Assembly: GCA_020080175.1 (NCBI GenBank) | Contig: JAGHQL010000067.1 | Coordinates: forward strand, 59,381 to 123,380 | Reading direction: 5' to 3' | DNA from: Glutinoglossum americanum | Lineage: Eukaryota > Ascomycota > Geoglossomycetes > Geoglossales > Geoglossaceae | Length of the DNA: 64,000 nt | In this document: positions 44,859-56,962 of the stretch, piece by piece | How the letters are laid out: each line of letters begins with the position of its first letter | Numbering within the stretch: position 1 is the first letter of the stretch | Notes under the pieces: model-generated | What the model saw: the letters and a program-made list of their open reading frames with translations, nothing else | Databases searched by the model: none | What the model was told of the DNA's origin: nothing | Made by a program: the position numbers and the translations under genes

Positions 44859-47390
44859 ATGGCTTCTGATAAGAGCCGCCCCGCTATACCGGTGAAATCG
44901 CAGCCCGCAACCAATGGCGGCCAAAATGTACCTCTCAGCGCCGATCCGTTCCAGGGTCGGGATGATCAGGGTACTCTCGACATGATCGACCAGCTGATAG
45001 AGTGTGGCATCAATAAATCGATTGGGATCCCCCAAGCGAGTACTCCGGGAGATCCTTACCCTTAGGAATTCCAGCGCTAATTAGGGCTGGGCCTAGATCG
45101 TAATCGTGGGCGACCAATCTTCCGGAAAATCGTCGCTCCTACAGAGCCTGACGGATATCCCATTTCCGGTCGGCGACGGCTTATGCACACGATTTCCAAC
45201 TCGAATCATTTCGCGGCGAACGCAGGGTGGTGCAGAAACAATAAACGTGTCGATTTTTGAGGACCCGCCCGCCAGAGCTGTCGGTCTTGATGCTTTTGCT
45301 CGAACTCTACCTAGCTTAACATCTGCCGAGTTTGAGAAGTTGATCAAGGAGGTAAGACTTACCGCAATCTTGATCTAAAGGAACTTATCAATCTTAGGGT
45401 TGACATCTAACTAACGACAGGCGTCAACCCTTCTCGGGGTCGCCCAACCCGGCGAGCCGGGCTTCGGCAAATCATCATCCAAGAATTTTTCCTCCAGCAC
45501 CCTCAAAATCGAGATCACCGGCCCTGGCCGCACGCCGTTTACTATAGTTGACCTCCCTGGCCTCTTCCATGCCTCGACAAATTTGCAGAAAAGATCGGAG
45601 ATTGCTGAGATTAAATCCATGGTGAATAGCTATATCACAGATCCTGGGACAATTATCGTGTAAGCATACGATATATACTGCTAGTACCTTGCAAGTATAA
45701 ACCGGCTGACCGCCTCTCTTAGCGGTGTCATGCATGGATTTTCCAATGTAGCGACGCAAGAGATATTTGAGATGGCCCGAGAAACCGATCCCCATGGCCT
45801 ACGCACCGTCGGTGTGATAACCAAGTGTGATATAGTTTCTGACACTACTGAGGTGGGCTGGGTTCAGCCTTTCCTTCCCTGCAGTGTGCTACAACATGGC
45901 TGACTTTCCTACCATTTCTGAAGATACTGAAACTTACGAGGGGGGAAATCTTCCCTCTCCGCAAACACGGCTGGTTCGTCGTTCGTAACCGGGGCCCCAA
46001 AGAACTAGGAGAAGTTGGTGGCTTCTTTATTTCCAATGAGGAGCGCCACTCTCTTGAAACTAGCCTCTTCTCAGGCTCGCCTTGGACCCAGATCCCTGGG
46101 ACCCGTCGCGGCGTTCACGCACTGCGGGGCTCCCTCTCCAGCCTCCTGCTTAAGCACTCGCGATCCAAATTACCGGGAATCGAAAAAGAAGTCAATCTCC
46201 TCATCTCTCAGGCAGCGTTAGAATTAAAGGAGTTGGGTGAGAGTCGGGATGGTGCAGATGCTCAGCGGCAATTCCTACAGGAAATAGCCAGGCAATTTCA
46301 GAGCGCGGCGGAAGATGCGCTGAGTGGACACTATAGTTCGAATCCGGTCCTAAAGGATAACGAACTGAAGCTTCGTAAGCGGATATCAGAGGCGAACGGG
46401 GTTTTTTCAAGCAAGATGCTTACGAGTGGGCATGCGGTGGAATTTAAGAATGTGGAAAGTCTACTAGAAAAGTTCGCCGGCACCCTTGCGAATGTATTAA
46501 CATTATTGACCCTAGGCTTAGGAAACGGAATCTCGCAAACTCGCCCGCAACCCAGAAGCCGACAGGACGAAGCATACCAGAGGGGGCAGGGGCTCCTTTC
46601 ATAGAGATCGATGGATGGATTCGAGAAGAGATTGCCGACAATCGAGGTACAGAGCTCCCTGGCACTCCGAACCCTGAAGTCGTCCCGGCGCTCTTCCGCC
46701 GGCAGACACGAGAATGGGCCTCCCACGCCCAACAACACTTTGAGGCTATACAGGCAATTATCCAGGAGGGCACGAGAAGCCTGCTGAGCGTTACTTGCAA
46801 GGGCGACAACGTCCGCCAGAGCCTTGAAGCCGAACTCTTTGCGTTCAACAATGAGGCTGTTAAGGCAGGTGAGAAGGAAATTGTCGCGCTGGTCCAAGAC
46901 CTGCGTGAAAAGCCCCTACAGACTAACAACCCACAATTCGGGCTCAGAATCAAATCGGCCCGCCAGCTGCGTTTCGAGAACGGGCTTGTGCAGTATCTTG
47001 AGGCGTCAGGGCAGCTGGCGAGCATCCATGGCGACCCTGCGCATCTGAATCCCCAGCTCCTCTTCGAAGCCCTGCACATCAGTAACAGCGGGAACCTAGC
47101 CGACGAAATTCACGACAATCTGAAAGCATACTACGATCTCGAAGTCATGAACTTCGTAGAGTTTGTGGTTAAGCACATCGTCGAGCGGTACGTGGCCTCG
47201 CCAATTGGAGGGCTGAAAGCCTTCTCGCCCAGCTGGGTTGGGACACTGTCGGCGGAGGAGCTGGAAAGGTTGGCGAGCGAGAGCGAGGAGACTCTTGTGA
47301 AGAGGAAGGAGATAAATGATTTGTTGGCTAGGCTGAGAAAAGCGAGGTCGATTCTGACGGATCGTAGGACGGTTCACTAGGTTAATTTAC
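43240..47390 (+). repeat. Tandem segmental duplication, unit 2
   Basis: Second unit of the duplication, with the diverged flank (43240-43590) and the second dynamin gene. It has the same gene order and orientation as unit 1. Confidence 0.8.
44859..47380 (+). CDS. Mx-like dynamin-family GTPase, copy 2, without the FG/AP insert
   Basis: Exons 44859-45035, 45097-45351, 45421-45659, 45723-45852, 45924-46471 and 46522-47380 give 735 aa. G1 is IVGDQSSGKSS, G3 VDLPGLFHA and G4 TKCD. The stalk has FLQEIARQFQSAAEDALSGH, and the C-terminal region YYDLEVMNFVEFVVKHIVER closely parallels copy 1. The first intron has a GC donor (GCGAGT at 45036), where copy 1 has GTGAGT. The fourth intron ends in AAG. The linker intron (46472-46521) matches the first linker intron of copy 1 in position and phase; after it the sequence runs straight into GWIREEIADNRGTELPG. 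The FG/AP mini-exons and about 80 residues that follow them in copy 1 are missing. An ATG 21 bases upstream (44838) is in frame, but alignment with copy 1 favours 44859. Confidence 0.87.
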
Positions 47391-47786
47391 GCTCTTTTTT
47401 GCGTAACACTCTGCTCTACCTAGTAGCGGATTAAGACCTTAGGCAAGTCGGTGAAGACCGGAGTGGCGCAATCAGATTTGAGAATATATACCTTTCTAAC
47501 TAAATTGGCTCGTCTTGCAGTTCAATTTGGATCTCAAAAGTGCCAAGTCTTTAGTCTATTCCTCCGTTGTTTGTCTCCTGGTCTAGTTCTAGCCTTTCCA
47601 CCGCTAACCATCTCAACCGTAGCTTTGTTCGATTCTATTTCCTTGGTACGTTGAGGCAGGGTTACATTTGAGGCTATCTTAATCCCCCATCTCCTAGTAA
47701 AGCTTAGTGGCCGCTGGAAGCGTTGTCAGCCTTGTGTTTTCATACTGTGGAGGCGAAGTTCAAGAGATGGGTAAAAGGATGGTTAG

Positions 47787-47850
47787 TTCTAATGAGCGAC
47801 GAAGCGAGTCTGCCCCTGCCAAGACTATTAATAATGAGCGGGCTCGGGAT
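47787..47850 (+). repeat. Dispersed repeat B, copy 2
   Basis: Partner of 29571-29645, in the same orientation, about 18 kb away. Confidence 0.5.
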
Positions 47851-48947
47851 TACCCTCTATAACACTCGGGTAGCTGGTCAACTCCATATACAGGGTTCCA
47901 ATGCGACCACTCAAGCCTGAGAGCGCAAAAGGAGGGTCATCAATTTAGTCTGTAACCGTGGAATTCGTTGGATACCGACGGCTATGTTTTGTTTCTAGCA
48001 TCCTTGCTAATCGGTGGGTCGTCGAAATGGCTGGGCTATGGTCGCGTGTTGTCAAGTTATGGGCTGCATCTTGCTCACTTCTTGTCACCACGGTCTAACT
48101 ACGGCCAATTCTATGCGCCTCCGCAGCAACTATGGTCTATTTTCGTGAAGCTCTAGTTATGCCCAGCTGCAGCTCGACTTAAGTTGGCTATAGGCCATAG
48201 CGTTGACTTAGTGTTTGTGGGGACTGCCATACGATCCTTGGCAGTACTGCTATACATACTATCGTATTTTTATATAAGGTGCCATGGATACCCCGCCCAT
48301 TTCTTCACCACGTTGGATTTCTGCATTACTATGAGCCGCCTGAACTACTGATCTAATGCCTGGTCCCTCATTGCCACATAAATTATAGGATCTAACATTC
48401 TAACCCCTCTAACCGGCCCTATGACGTTGGCGAATAGGGTTTGGTCTGTTCGGGAACCGGGAATTAATTGGGGATTGGGTGGGCCCGCCGAGCTGGGGCG
48501 CCAGGTATGAAGGGAGATCCATAGATGATCATGTGTGCGGTTCGGGAAAATCTTTCCCGTGGCCCAATCCGGCCGCTGTGCAGGTGCGACGAATAGCGAT
48601 TCTCGGGCCACCTGACAGCGACCACGACTTCACACATCATTAAGGCCAATCCGTGTCTATTACAGTGACTGACAGCACACTTAGGTTGCTGGAAACACCT
48701 GCGCGAGCTGAATGAAAACGAACCTGCTGAAAGAAACTCTGGGCAAGTAGGGTCACACAACAGCAGCACTGCACGCTCTGAGATTTAGGCCAATTAGGTT
48801 CTTCGAACCCCTCCAGTTCCCACAGCGGAACGGGCGCTTGTGGAGATCCTCGCCACCGAGGATGGGATAGCTAAGCCTTGTCCTATAGCCCGTCACTAAT
48901 GCGGACCTCTGTAGCCCTAGCGGGAAACGTCCTGAAATGCTGGTACT

Positions 48948-49080
48948 GTGGAACGGGTGTAGAGTAGAATGATTATTGATCGAAGAAACCAGCTAAGAGA
49001 ATGTGTGTGTCTAATATTCACCGTCACACGCTAAACCATAAATGAGCATAACGCAATGCTCGAGCGTGTTGACACCCATC
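48948..49080 (-). repeat. Distant inverted repeat, arm 2
   Basis: Reverse complement of 38562-38694. Together the arms bracket the two dynamin genes. Confidence 0.65.
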
Positions 49081-49639
49081 CAACAGGTACTCTATTGTGC
49101 GGCCTCAGGGCCGCATCCTCAGCCAAGAGTTCTGATGGTCTTTCGACTCCGGCTCCAATGAACCGCTACCACTCTGAGATCTTGGTAAACTAGGCCTAGT
49201 TACCGACACCATAGCGTTCCCCACCCAAGATGACGCGCGTTCCTCTTTAACGAACTGACGAGCTCATTTCCAGCACCCACCAGTAGCCGGCGACACACCC
49301 TCCTACGGATGTTCCCTCCACCTCAGCCCGTTTCGATTCTCGTTTCGCGGAAATAGCCGAAGCCAAGAACCGATGGTGGATTCCGATTGGGTCGAGGCCA
49401 CAGCGTTTGGCGAGCCAAGAATTGGGCGGAGTAGGGCTGCGCCCCCACCAAGGGGGTTTAGAAAAGGGGACGGGGGGTAGTTTAGAGGCCTGAGTAAATT
49501 ACGAATTACGAGGAAACACTAAAATATACCGATATTAAAGCATACCATTGTGCGCGAAGGGCTCCTCTCCATCTGGCGACTGCTTGGTTTATCATATCCT
49601 AAAAGCAAACAAACACCAATCCAATATCAAACCAACGGG

Positions 49640-50534
49640 ATGTCTTTCTTCTCGCCAGATCACCATGAGCGTCTCCACCAACAGGAACCCCGCTGGGTTC
49701 ACCTAGCTCTAACCCGCGTCGCTGCGATCGCCCTCGCATGTCTCGCGACCCTGATGTTCAGTCTCTGCCTCTCGTGGCTTTCACCCGTAATGTGGGAGTC
49801 GGAAAACCAACTCTTCACGGCGGAGGCTATGTATTATATGTTCTATGCCGCAGTGAGTTGCCATAACCCAATACGCAACTGGAATATACTAGACTTCGTG
49901 GCGGAGAGTGTCTATCTGATCGCGCCCTCCGGCTCGCACGCACCTGTTCTCCTTATAAGCGCGGATTATCTTGACTCGCGTTAAGCTAACGGGCGTACGT
50001 AGCTCGCCCTCTCCATCCTGATGAATATTGTTTATTTCGCCTTCCTCCTATCTAAAGCGCATTACCTCCTCCACCCCGGGGTCAACATTGGGCTCGAGTG
50101 CCTCATCTGGATCGGCTTTTTCATAGTCGGACTGATCGGTAGCTTTCTCCACGAGCACGGGCTAAGTGGCACGTATTGCCCTCAGGCATTTAAGGACAAC
50201 GAAGAGGATTATAGGTGGTGTGTTGGGAACTGGGATCGGATTAAGTGGGTTGAGAGGGCGGGGATGGTGTTCTTTTGGGTTTGCGGGTATGTGAGAAAGC
50301 TTTTTTTTGGTTTTTGGTTCTGTGGGGGTTTAGCCTACCTGCGGTTTTGCGGTCTTTGGGGAGGGTGTGGCTGATATATTATATTGCTTCAGAATCCTGC
50401 ATTTTGGCCTTTTTGTTCAAGCCTGCCGTCGTGTACATGCTCAGAGGATGGCCAAGAAACGCTTCCAGCGGGCATTTGGGATCACCGAGGTTATTATGGA
50501 GAAAGATCAAGATCAAGTCAGGCTCTCCTTTTAG
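49640..50534 (+). CDS. MARVEL-like four-span membrane protein, second locus
   Basis: Exons 49640-49852, 50003-50286 and 50393-50534 give 212 aa. Hydrophobic spans: VAAIALACLATLMFSLCLSW, LALSILMNIVYFAFLL, LECLIWIGFFIVGLIGSF, and VERAGMVFFWVCG joined by splicing to ILHFGLFVQACRRVHAQR. The C-terminus is basic then acidic, ending DQDQVRLSF. The layout of a short polar N-terminus, four spans and a charged tail matches fungal MARVEL-type proteins like the one at 563-1666. The first intron is 150 nt; a small unrecognised exon inside it cannot be excluded. The last intron (donor GTATGT, acceptor TTCAG) is well supported. No enzymatic motif. Confidence 0.65.
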
Positions 50535-51177
50535 TTATCTTTCCTTGTTGATATTCTGTGTGCGGGTCTGGGGGTCTGGACGGCTGGGCGTTGAGTGAGT
50601 TGAGAGTTGGGGACTTGCATTGCAAGGCAGGATGGGCGGCAGGGAGCCAACAAGTGGCAGCAATTTCGTTCTTTGTATATCAAGTTAGTTTAGCTCATTG
50701 GGGTTTTTGACACACACATAGTGAAATAAGTACTTGAAGCTACTTACGCAAGAGTAACTCCGGCTCGTCTACGTCTGTCTGGGTTAGCGTGACACCGTGT
50801 TGCACAGCCGTGTGGGGGTACCTTACCTATGAGTAGGCCGGTAAAATCGGTACTGTATATGGAGTAACGAATGCCAACGGTCCCCGCCACACGATCCCGC
50901 GATCTCCGCCCGCTATTCTACCGAAGGTTCAAGCAATTAGGATAGTTAGTTAGCTAGTTAGTTCACAAGATCTATACAACTCTATAAACGCAGGTCGTTG
51001 GAACTCGGCTGCCAACGGCATGTCTTTGACCCCTGTAAAGAACGATAATAAAATTATTAGGTGGGGTTAAGGTCTTGAAGGAGCCTTGGTGGTGCTGAAG
51101 CCCACCTAAACTTGAAACGAGTTACCCAAACCCCTAGTCCACCCCAACCTCCCTAAACTACCTCACCAACTTCCCAC
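50535..51177. other. Intergenic
   Basis: 3' flanks of convergent genes. A small TTAG/CTAG-type tandem (GTTAGTTAGCTAGTTAGTT) lies near 50945-50963. Confidence 0.45.
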
Positions 51178-52074
51178 TCACTCTCCGAAGAACCCCCGCA
51201 ACTCCTCCGCAACCAGAGCAGGCTGCCCCCTTCTATCCGAATTCCCCGTCGCTCCATGGCCCAACCCAGCAAACACCACCCTCTTGTTAATGTTTGGCAA
51301 TACCTTCTCCAGCCTGTCAAGCCCAGACCTCAGGTATGTGGGACTCTTGCTCCCACCGATTAGGAGAACTTCAGTGGTCACCTTGCTCAGATTCGAGATA
51401 GCCTCGTCATCACTCATCGAAAGGCTGATCTGAAAGTCGTAGTGGAGGGTTGGCGCGAGCGCACGCATGTTTGCTGGTGTAGTAGTGCTGTTACTATCGT
51501 CGGGAGACTGTGGTGATGGCGAAGAAGAACCCTCGTGCGCCATCGCCATGGTAGTGAGTTGCTCTAGCAACCATCGCGGGACGTACTTGAAGATTGGAGG
51601 ACCCATCTCCGTGGCCCTCATGGCGGTCACGAGCGCGGCAGATGTCTTTCCATTTGCCATTTCGGCATCGTAACGCTCCAGTGACTGGGTTGCCGAATCG
51701 CGATCGATCCCGAGTGGGGGCTCGAAGATAGCAGCCCTTTGGATCGTGGGGAGCTGAAGACAGGCTTGTAGGGCTATAATAGCGCCCGAGCTGACACCGA
51801 GGATATTAGACGCAGCGGTTTTGGCGAGGAGGGCCGAGAGGTCGTCGACTTCGGTTTGGATGGTGAACGGGGAGCCGTAGGGACCGCTTTGGCCGCGGCC
51901 CCGGCGGTCGGGGAGGTAGACTGTGAATGTAGGGGATAGAGCCTCCGCGAGCTGGATGTGGCTTTGGGAAGATTCCATGGCACCATGGAGGATTACCAGG
52001 CCGGGGCCCTGGCCAAGTTGGCGGTACCCAATGGCTGTGCCATCCCTGGAGGTAACCGTGTGGATGTCCGTCAT
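51178..52074 (-). CDS. Alpha/beta hydrolase
   Basis: Single exon, 298 aa from the ATG at 52074. An upstream in-frame ATG at 52176 would add 34 residues of unconvincing sequence. The fold is recognisable from the first strand, IGYRQLGQGPGLVILHGAME (oxyanion loop HGAME), then FTVYLPDRRGRGQSGPYG, the nucleophile elbow GVSSGAIIAL and the C-terminal His region FAGLGHGATGNSDRRG. A helical cap of about 100 residues with a Ser/Pro-rich loop sits between. Members hydrolyse small esters or related bonds; substrate unknown. No signal peptide. The nucleophile elbow reads G-V-S-S-G rather than the commoner G-x-S-x-G with a larger second residue, which is allowed. Confidence 0.86.
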   Translation of the reverse strand: MTDIHTVTSRDGTAIGYRQLGQGPGLVILHGAMESSQSHIQLAEALSPTFTVYLPDRRGRGQSGPYGSPFTIQTEVDDLSALLAKTAASNILGVSSGAIIALQACLQLPTIQRAAIFEPPLGIDRDSATQSLERYDAEMANGKTSAALVTAMRATEMGPPIFKYVPRWLLEQLTTMAMAHEGSSSPSPQSPDDSNSTTTPANMRALAPTLHYDFQISLSMSDDEAISNLSKVTTEVLLIGGSKSPTYLRSGLDRLEKVLPNINKRVVFAGLGHGATGNSDRRGQPALVAEELRGFFGE

Positions 52075-53804
52075 CTTGTCCAAGCCTGATGCGATAGTTA
52101 TAGCGGCGGTAGGTAAATCCAGTGATGGGAAAGGCGGTGGTTGGAACAGGAGCCAGGCTTTTATGAGGTGCGCCACGTCACACGGATACGCGGGGTCGGA
52201 CTGAGAGTCGCCGACAGACCGTGATGCGGGCTAGCCGCACTCGTAATCTCGCGACTCCAAAATCTGTAACGCCGGGGCGTATCTCAACTATCGAGACCCA
52301 TGTTTGAGATCAATTCCGGCACAATAAAACCACGACTTAATCTCCGAATTTTCTAGGGACGCGGCTCGAAAGGCAAAACGATTTGTAGCGAGTTTTCATA
52401 ATTCCGTCGTAATATAACCCTTTCAAAAAATACGTCAGACAGCTGACGCGTCGAGCAATGACGTAACCTTTTACTGACGCCAGTCTATCGTATTGTACAG
52501 CTGCAGCCTTGCTTACCCTAAGCCCTATCATGAGATGCATGGCGCTCGGATTTCAGAAATGCGGGTTGCACACCAATGCCGCTGGCAGTAGGGCTGTCCG
52601 GGTGGCGACTCGGGAAGGAAGCCTCGAATACGGAAGGTGAATAGATGTGTTATCATGAGCTGGCTGTGGGTATGTGGAATAGACTTAATTGGTGAAACGA
52701 AGTACATGGGAACTGCTTCCTGTAAAGCAAGCGAGGCAAATGACAGCCTGAGAACCCTATGCAACGCGGGGACCACATCCACCGGGGCATTTATGTAGTA
52801 AGTAGCATTATCGAACCCCCATTGCAATAATTCCAACAACCTGTTATCAACCGTATCTGCCACAAGACCCTGCCGTAATAAGAACCACCGCTGGGAGATT
52901 GAGGGAGGCGACAGATTTTGCTACACAACTTGTTGGGTTCTTGCATATGTACCTGTCTGTGTATACTATCCGGAATATCGCCCTTAGAGGGTAAGTGAGA
53001 ACCTTTGTCCTTCGAAGTTGAGACACCAGCCTGAGGAGCAGCTTGTACCCCAATTGACAATGCCAGGATATCGCAAAGAGCTCGTTGGATAGGCGAAAAC
53101 CTATCCGAGAAGGCCCTTGTGCTGTTTGCAGGATACGGCTTGTAGGCATGTCGCCGTGATCGGGGCCCGCCCTTGCGTCCGAGGTGGAGATCATGTCGGG
53201 TGGGACAAATATCTAACAATACCATTGCTCTCTGCGGGGATCGTGTTCCCCAAACATTTGGACTCGCTTGACAAGCTCCTGATTCAAACGCAGCCCAAGC
53301 CCTTTTCCCAAAACGCTCTCACTCATATCCCCCTGACCCGGCTGGCGGTCAAGCATGTCAAACCAGCGTTCTACGACGGCGACGCCTCCGTTCTTCAGGG
53401 ATAGCATGGTGGCGTACTCGATCCAAGTGACATATTTCTCTGATGTCAGGAATTTCCTTACGTTCCCCCGAATCGCCGAGCAGGGGGGCCAGGATTGGCT
53501 CAAATGGTTAATCGCGTATCTCGATGCGTATTTTAGAAATTGGTAGTAGGCATTCGATTGAGGGAAGGCATCTGTGCCGTGCAACGGATAACTCTATTCG
53601 CCTAATTGCAAGTAATCAACACATACTGAGGACATAGCACGATGTGAGGCTGCTACGTACACTTGAAACTGGACTATCTCCTGGTCTTCGCCGTTGCTCA
53701 GCCAATCGTCTTCTAGTCGGGTGAGGAGCTCCTTGATGGAGAAGTGAATAGGGTTCGCTAGGCCATGCTCGACATTGATAAAATCACCGCAGGCGCCGAG
53801 AACA

Positions 53805-53812
53805 CTCCGGAG
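53805..53812 (+). repeat. Target-site duplication, left
   Basis: CTCCGGAG directly before the left TIR; the same 8 bases follow the right TIR. The word is itself a palindrome. Confidence 0.85.
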
Positions 53813-53925
53813 GGGTCCCGGTATGTCCACCTTGCCATTTGGGGCGGCCACCTTGTTTCGCGCGGCCACCTTGATTTGAGCGGCCACCTTGTTTGGTGCA
53901 GCCACCTTGTTTGCGCAGCCACCTT
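53813..53925 (+). repeat. Left terminal inverted repeat, 113 bp
   Basis: Starts GGGTCCCGGTATGTCCACC and is, as far as read by eye, identical to the reverse complement of 56963-57075. It contains repeated CCACCTTG units. Confidence 0.9.
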
Positions 53926-55559
53926 ACTACCACTTTGATTGTGTTGTTTCCATAGTTCTGTACTTAATTATATACATTACTCTCTCTTGTTTCTTTCTCT
54001 CAATGCATAGGCTCTTGTTGTCGCTCGAGTCATTCCGACCAAATCAGGCTTGAGAGTCCACAGCGGTTCAGAAGCACCCTGACTCTCAACTAGTCTTGCC
54101 AGTTCCCGATGTACTAACTCATCTTTGGAAGAGTCATGGTACTCTTGTTCATCGCTACTAGTTGATTCTGCAGAAAAAGACTTTAGCTCTCTTTCATATT
54201 CCTTTCATGCTCGTTTCCTAGCTCTCGTTGGTGGCTTTGCCTAAGGTACTTTCTTTCGTCTAGTTGAGGATTTTGCTGCCTGTTGTTCAAAAGAAGATGG
54301 GTCTCGAGTTGTTGAAGATAGAGGCTGACTGTAAGAACCCTTGATGTCAAGGCGACACGAAGGCACTCCGACGTCGAGGATTCTTGGGAGGTTCGGTAAC
54401 AGTGTGACGTCGCACCTCGCAGCGACAACGATGGCTAGCCGCCTGGCCTACGTGTAAATAAGACTTAGGTATATAAGAACTAATGGGTTGACTCAATGGT
54501 TTGAGGACGACTACATGTCGGTCCGACTTAGAATGTATGGCAGGCGGGATAGACTTGATTCTAGCAGGCAGGAAATGTAAAAGACTGATCGCTGACCTCC
54601 AAGCAGGAGGCCAGCAGGTCATATATATATACGACGGCGAACGCATAATGGCTGGGAGATTGCATTGCATATGGATGAGACGTCGTCGATGTCACATGAG
54701 CTGATTACCTGGCCGTGGAGGCTCAGGGGCCTCGCTGGGTAACCGACCGCGAGTCATGAGACTGACGATTTCGAGAACACCCTTTTGTTTGTATTATAAT
54801 AAAATTAAGGATAGGATGAGGAACTGCCTGAATAAACTGTTCAGGAGGTTGTTTGAAAAACCATTGAGGGTGAAAGTCATGTTGATATAGTGGTTGCCCA
54901 ATTGCAAGTCAATTCTTAATGATGTAGTAGCATAGTATATCTATAGAATCAATAGAAGTTCGGTAGCATGAATGGTGTAGAGTTGGGTAGTTAAGAAGCT
55001 GCTTCTGTCTGTGTACTTGCCAGAGAGTATATGGTGTAATATGGCTAATAAGAGTGCTAAATAGAAGAGTGCGAAAGCTTTGAGGTAAGTGATTCTGAGT
55101 AGCCTCTATAGTAATATTTGTGTTCATGGTGTTGAGTAGTCAATATTAGAAAGAGCTTTTGAAGAACCCTATAAAGGTTTCCTGTAGAGACTTGTAGATA
55201 TCTTTTTATCACTGAATGTGCTTCTTCCACTCGAGAGTGTCAAGCCCTAGGGGGGGTGCCGCGGGCGCTCGAGACTTGAGGGGGTCATTTAGTAGGTCGT
55301 CCGTGGACTCGCGAACGGGTTCTCAGGCTCGAATAGGTATCACGGCTAGGCAGGAGGTCCGGCAGGATGTCAGAGGCAGATAGGTTGAGTAAAAGGATGG
55401 ATATGAGGTCACCAGGTAACTTCTATTAGATGAACTATATACAAGAGGTGTGTTGACCGATAGAGGTTGAAGGATCAACTCTGTCAGTCAGAAAAGGAGC
55501 TCAAGAGCTTGGCTTAAGTACAGACCCTATACTGATCTAAGCTTACAAGCCCTGTCTCT

Positions 55560-56797
55560 TGTAACCCTATGTACTGTGACAGAGAGGTTTCACGATGCCT
55601 AAAGTGCAAATGCCGATCAGTCCAACAATGAACAAATCTTTCCTTCTTCTTATCCAACCAAGTCTTAGCCAAGTATCTTAATAGCTGAGGATGCTCTCAC
55701 TAATATATTTGAAACTCAATCCACCCTCTATTGTAGTCTTCTATTGTCTCTGATGATACCAAGTAATACCATTAGTATATAAAAGAACCTTTCTCTTCTG
55801 AATCCTTTTCATAGAGTTTAAGATCTCGTCTATAGGAAAATATATTCTTGTTGATATGCTAACTACATAAAAGATTATGAGATTGCGGAAATATAGAGAA
55901 AATAGTATTTATAAGGCCATAGTCTTTATCAGTAACAATAACTTTAGAAATAGTAATACTACGAGTTTGTATTACATCATAAAGCATTCTTAATACTGAA
56001 GTATAGTCTTCCTCTATTTCTCTTGATAAGAATATGAAAACAGCAAAGAATGTTCAATGTAATCCTATACTACCAAGAATATTAAGAAGAGGCATATAAA
56101 AGCGATTAGTTTTATATATACAGTCCATCAATAGAACTTCAAGGTATTGTTTCAAAAGAATAAGAGACTCTGGATGTATAAAAAACAGTAAAGTAATATG
56201 ATCATCTTGATCTAGCTAATAGTTAAACTCAAATGAATTTGTCTTCAATTCATGAAGTATAGCTTCAATTGATGACTTTCCTTCTAGAAGTTCTGCTCTC
56301 AATTCCCTATGTATATTATATATATCCTGAATTGTCCAAGCTAAATTTGAATACTCAATTGTGATAGCAGAAGCTATCTCTTTCGGAGCGACTCTTGATC
56401 TAGTCATTGCAGTTATGCGTTGTCGGATTAGAGAGGGAAACTTACGATGTTGATGATATGCTACCGGACTACTTGGCTTATAGTTATGAATTGTATCTAT
56501 TATGATAAGCTCCCATTGTTCTTCATTAGCTGAAGTAACTAAATGAGCTCAACACTTAAAAGAACAGCTAATCTTTTGACTAACTAAGAGTTTCTTTCTT
56601 GTGGCCACTCGATCTCGTGGTTTTCCACTTTTAACACAATAGATATATTAGGTACAGATAACCCCATCATGGCAACTTGTACTTCTGTCAATTGCTATTG
56701 CATATCCATGACCTCCAGCATGTTCTTGCAGGTATGCGAAAAGAGAATCATAGTCAGGAAAGATACCTTCACAAGGTAGAGCAAGGTCGAGTGACAT
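55560..56797 (-). pseudogene. MULE transposase pseudogene
   Basis: From an ATG at 56797 the frame reads MSLDLALPCEGIFPDYDSLF, then KSGKPRDRVATRKKLLVSQK, the DNA-binding-type N-terminus of FAR1/Mutator transposases. The catalytic core follows: LEVLLMDCIYKTNRFYMPLL (first Asp), TISKVIVTDKDYGLINTIFS (second Asp) and SHNLLC..HINKNIF, then YLAKTWLDKKKERFVHCWTD and RHLHFRHRETS. At least seven TAG/TGA stops interrupt it. One, in the LLC..HIN motif, is a Trp-to-stop change, in line with G-to-A decay. Confidence 0.85.
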
Positions 56798-56962
56798 GTT
56801 TAAGCAGCCTGGTCAGTCGGTCAGTAGGTTTTTGACAGAAGATTAATTTCAACTTTGTGTGCACAATTGTGACTTAACTGTAGGGTTTGACTAACTACTT
56901 TGTTCTTAGTATCTACATCTATTCGTGTTGGTAGGAACACATGCATACTGCATATGCAACTA

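Larger units (their letters stand above)
47381..49639. other. Intergenic, decayed repeats
   Basis: No gene supported. Contains dispersed repeat B copy 2 (47787-47850) and the second arm of the distant inverted repeat (48948-49080). Many short motif-free frames. Confidence 0.45.
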
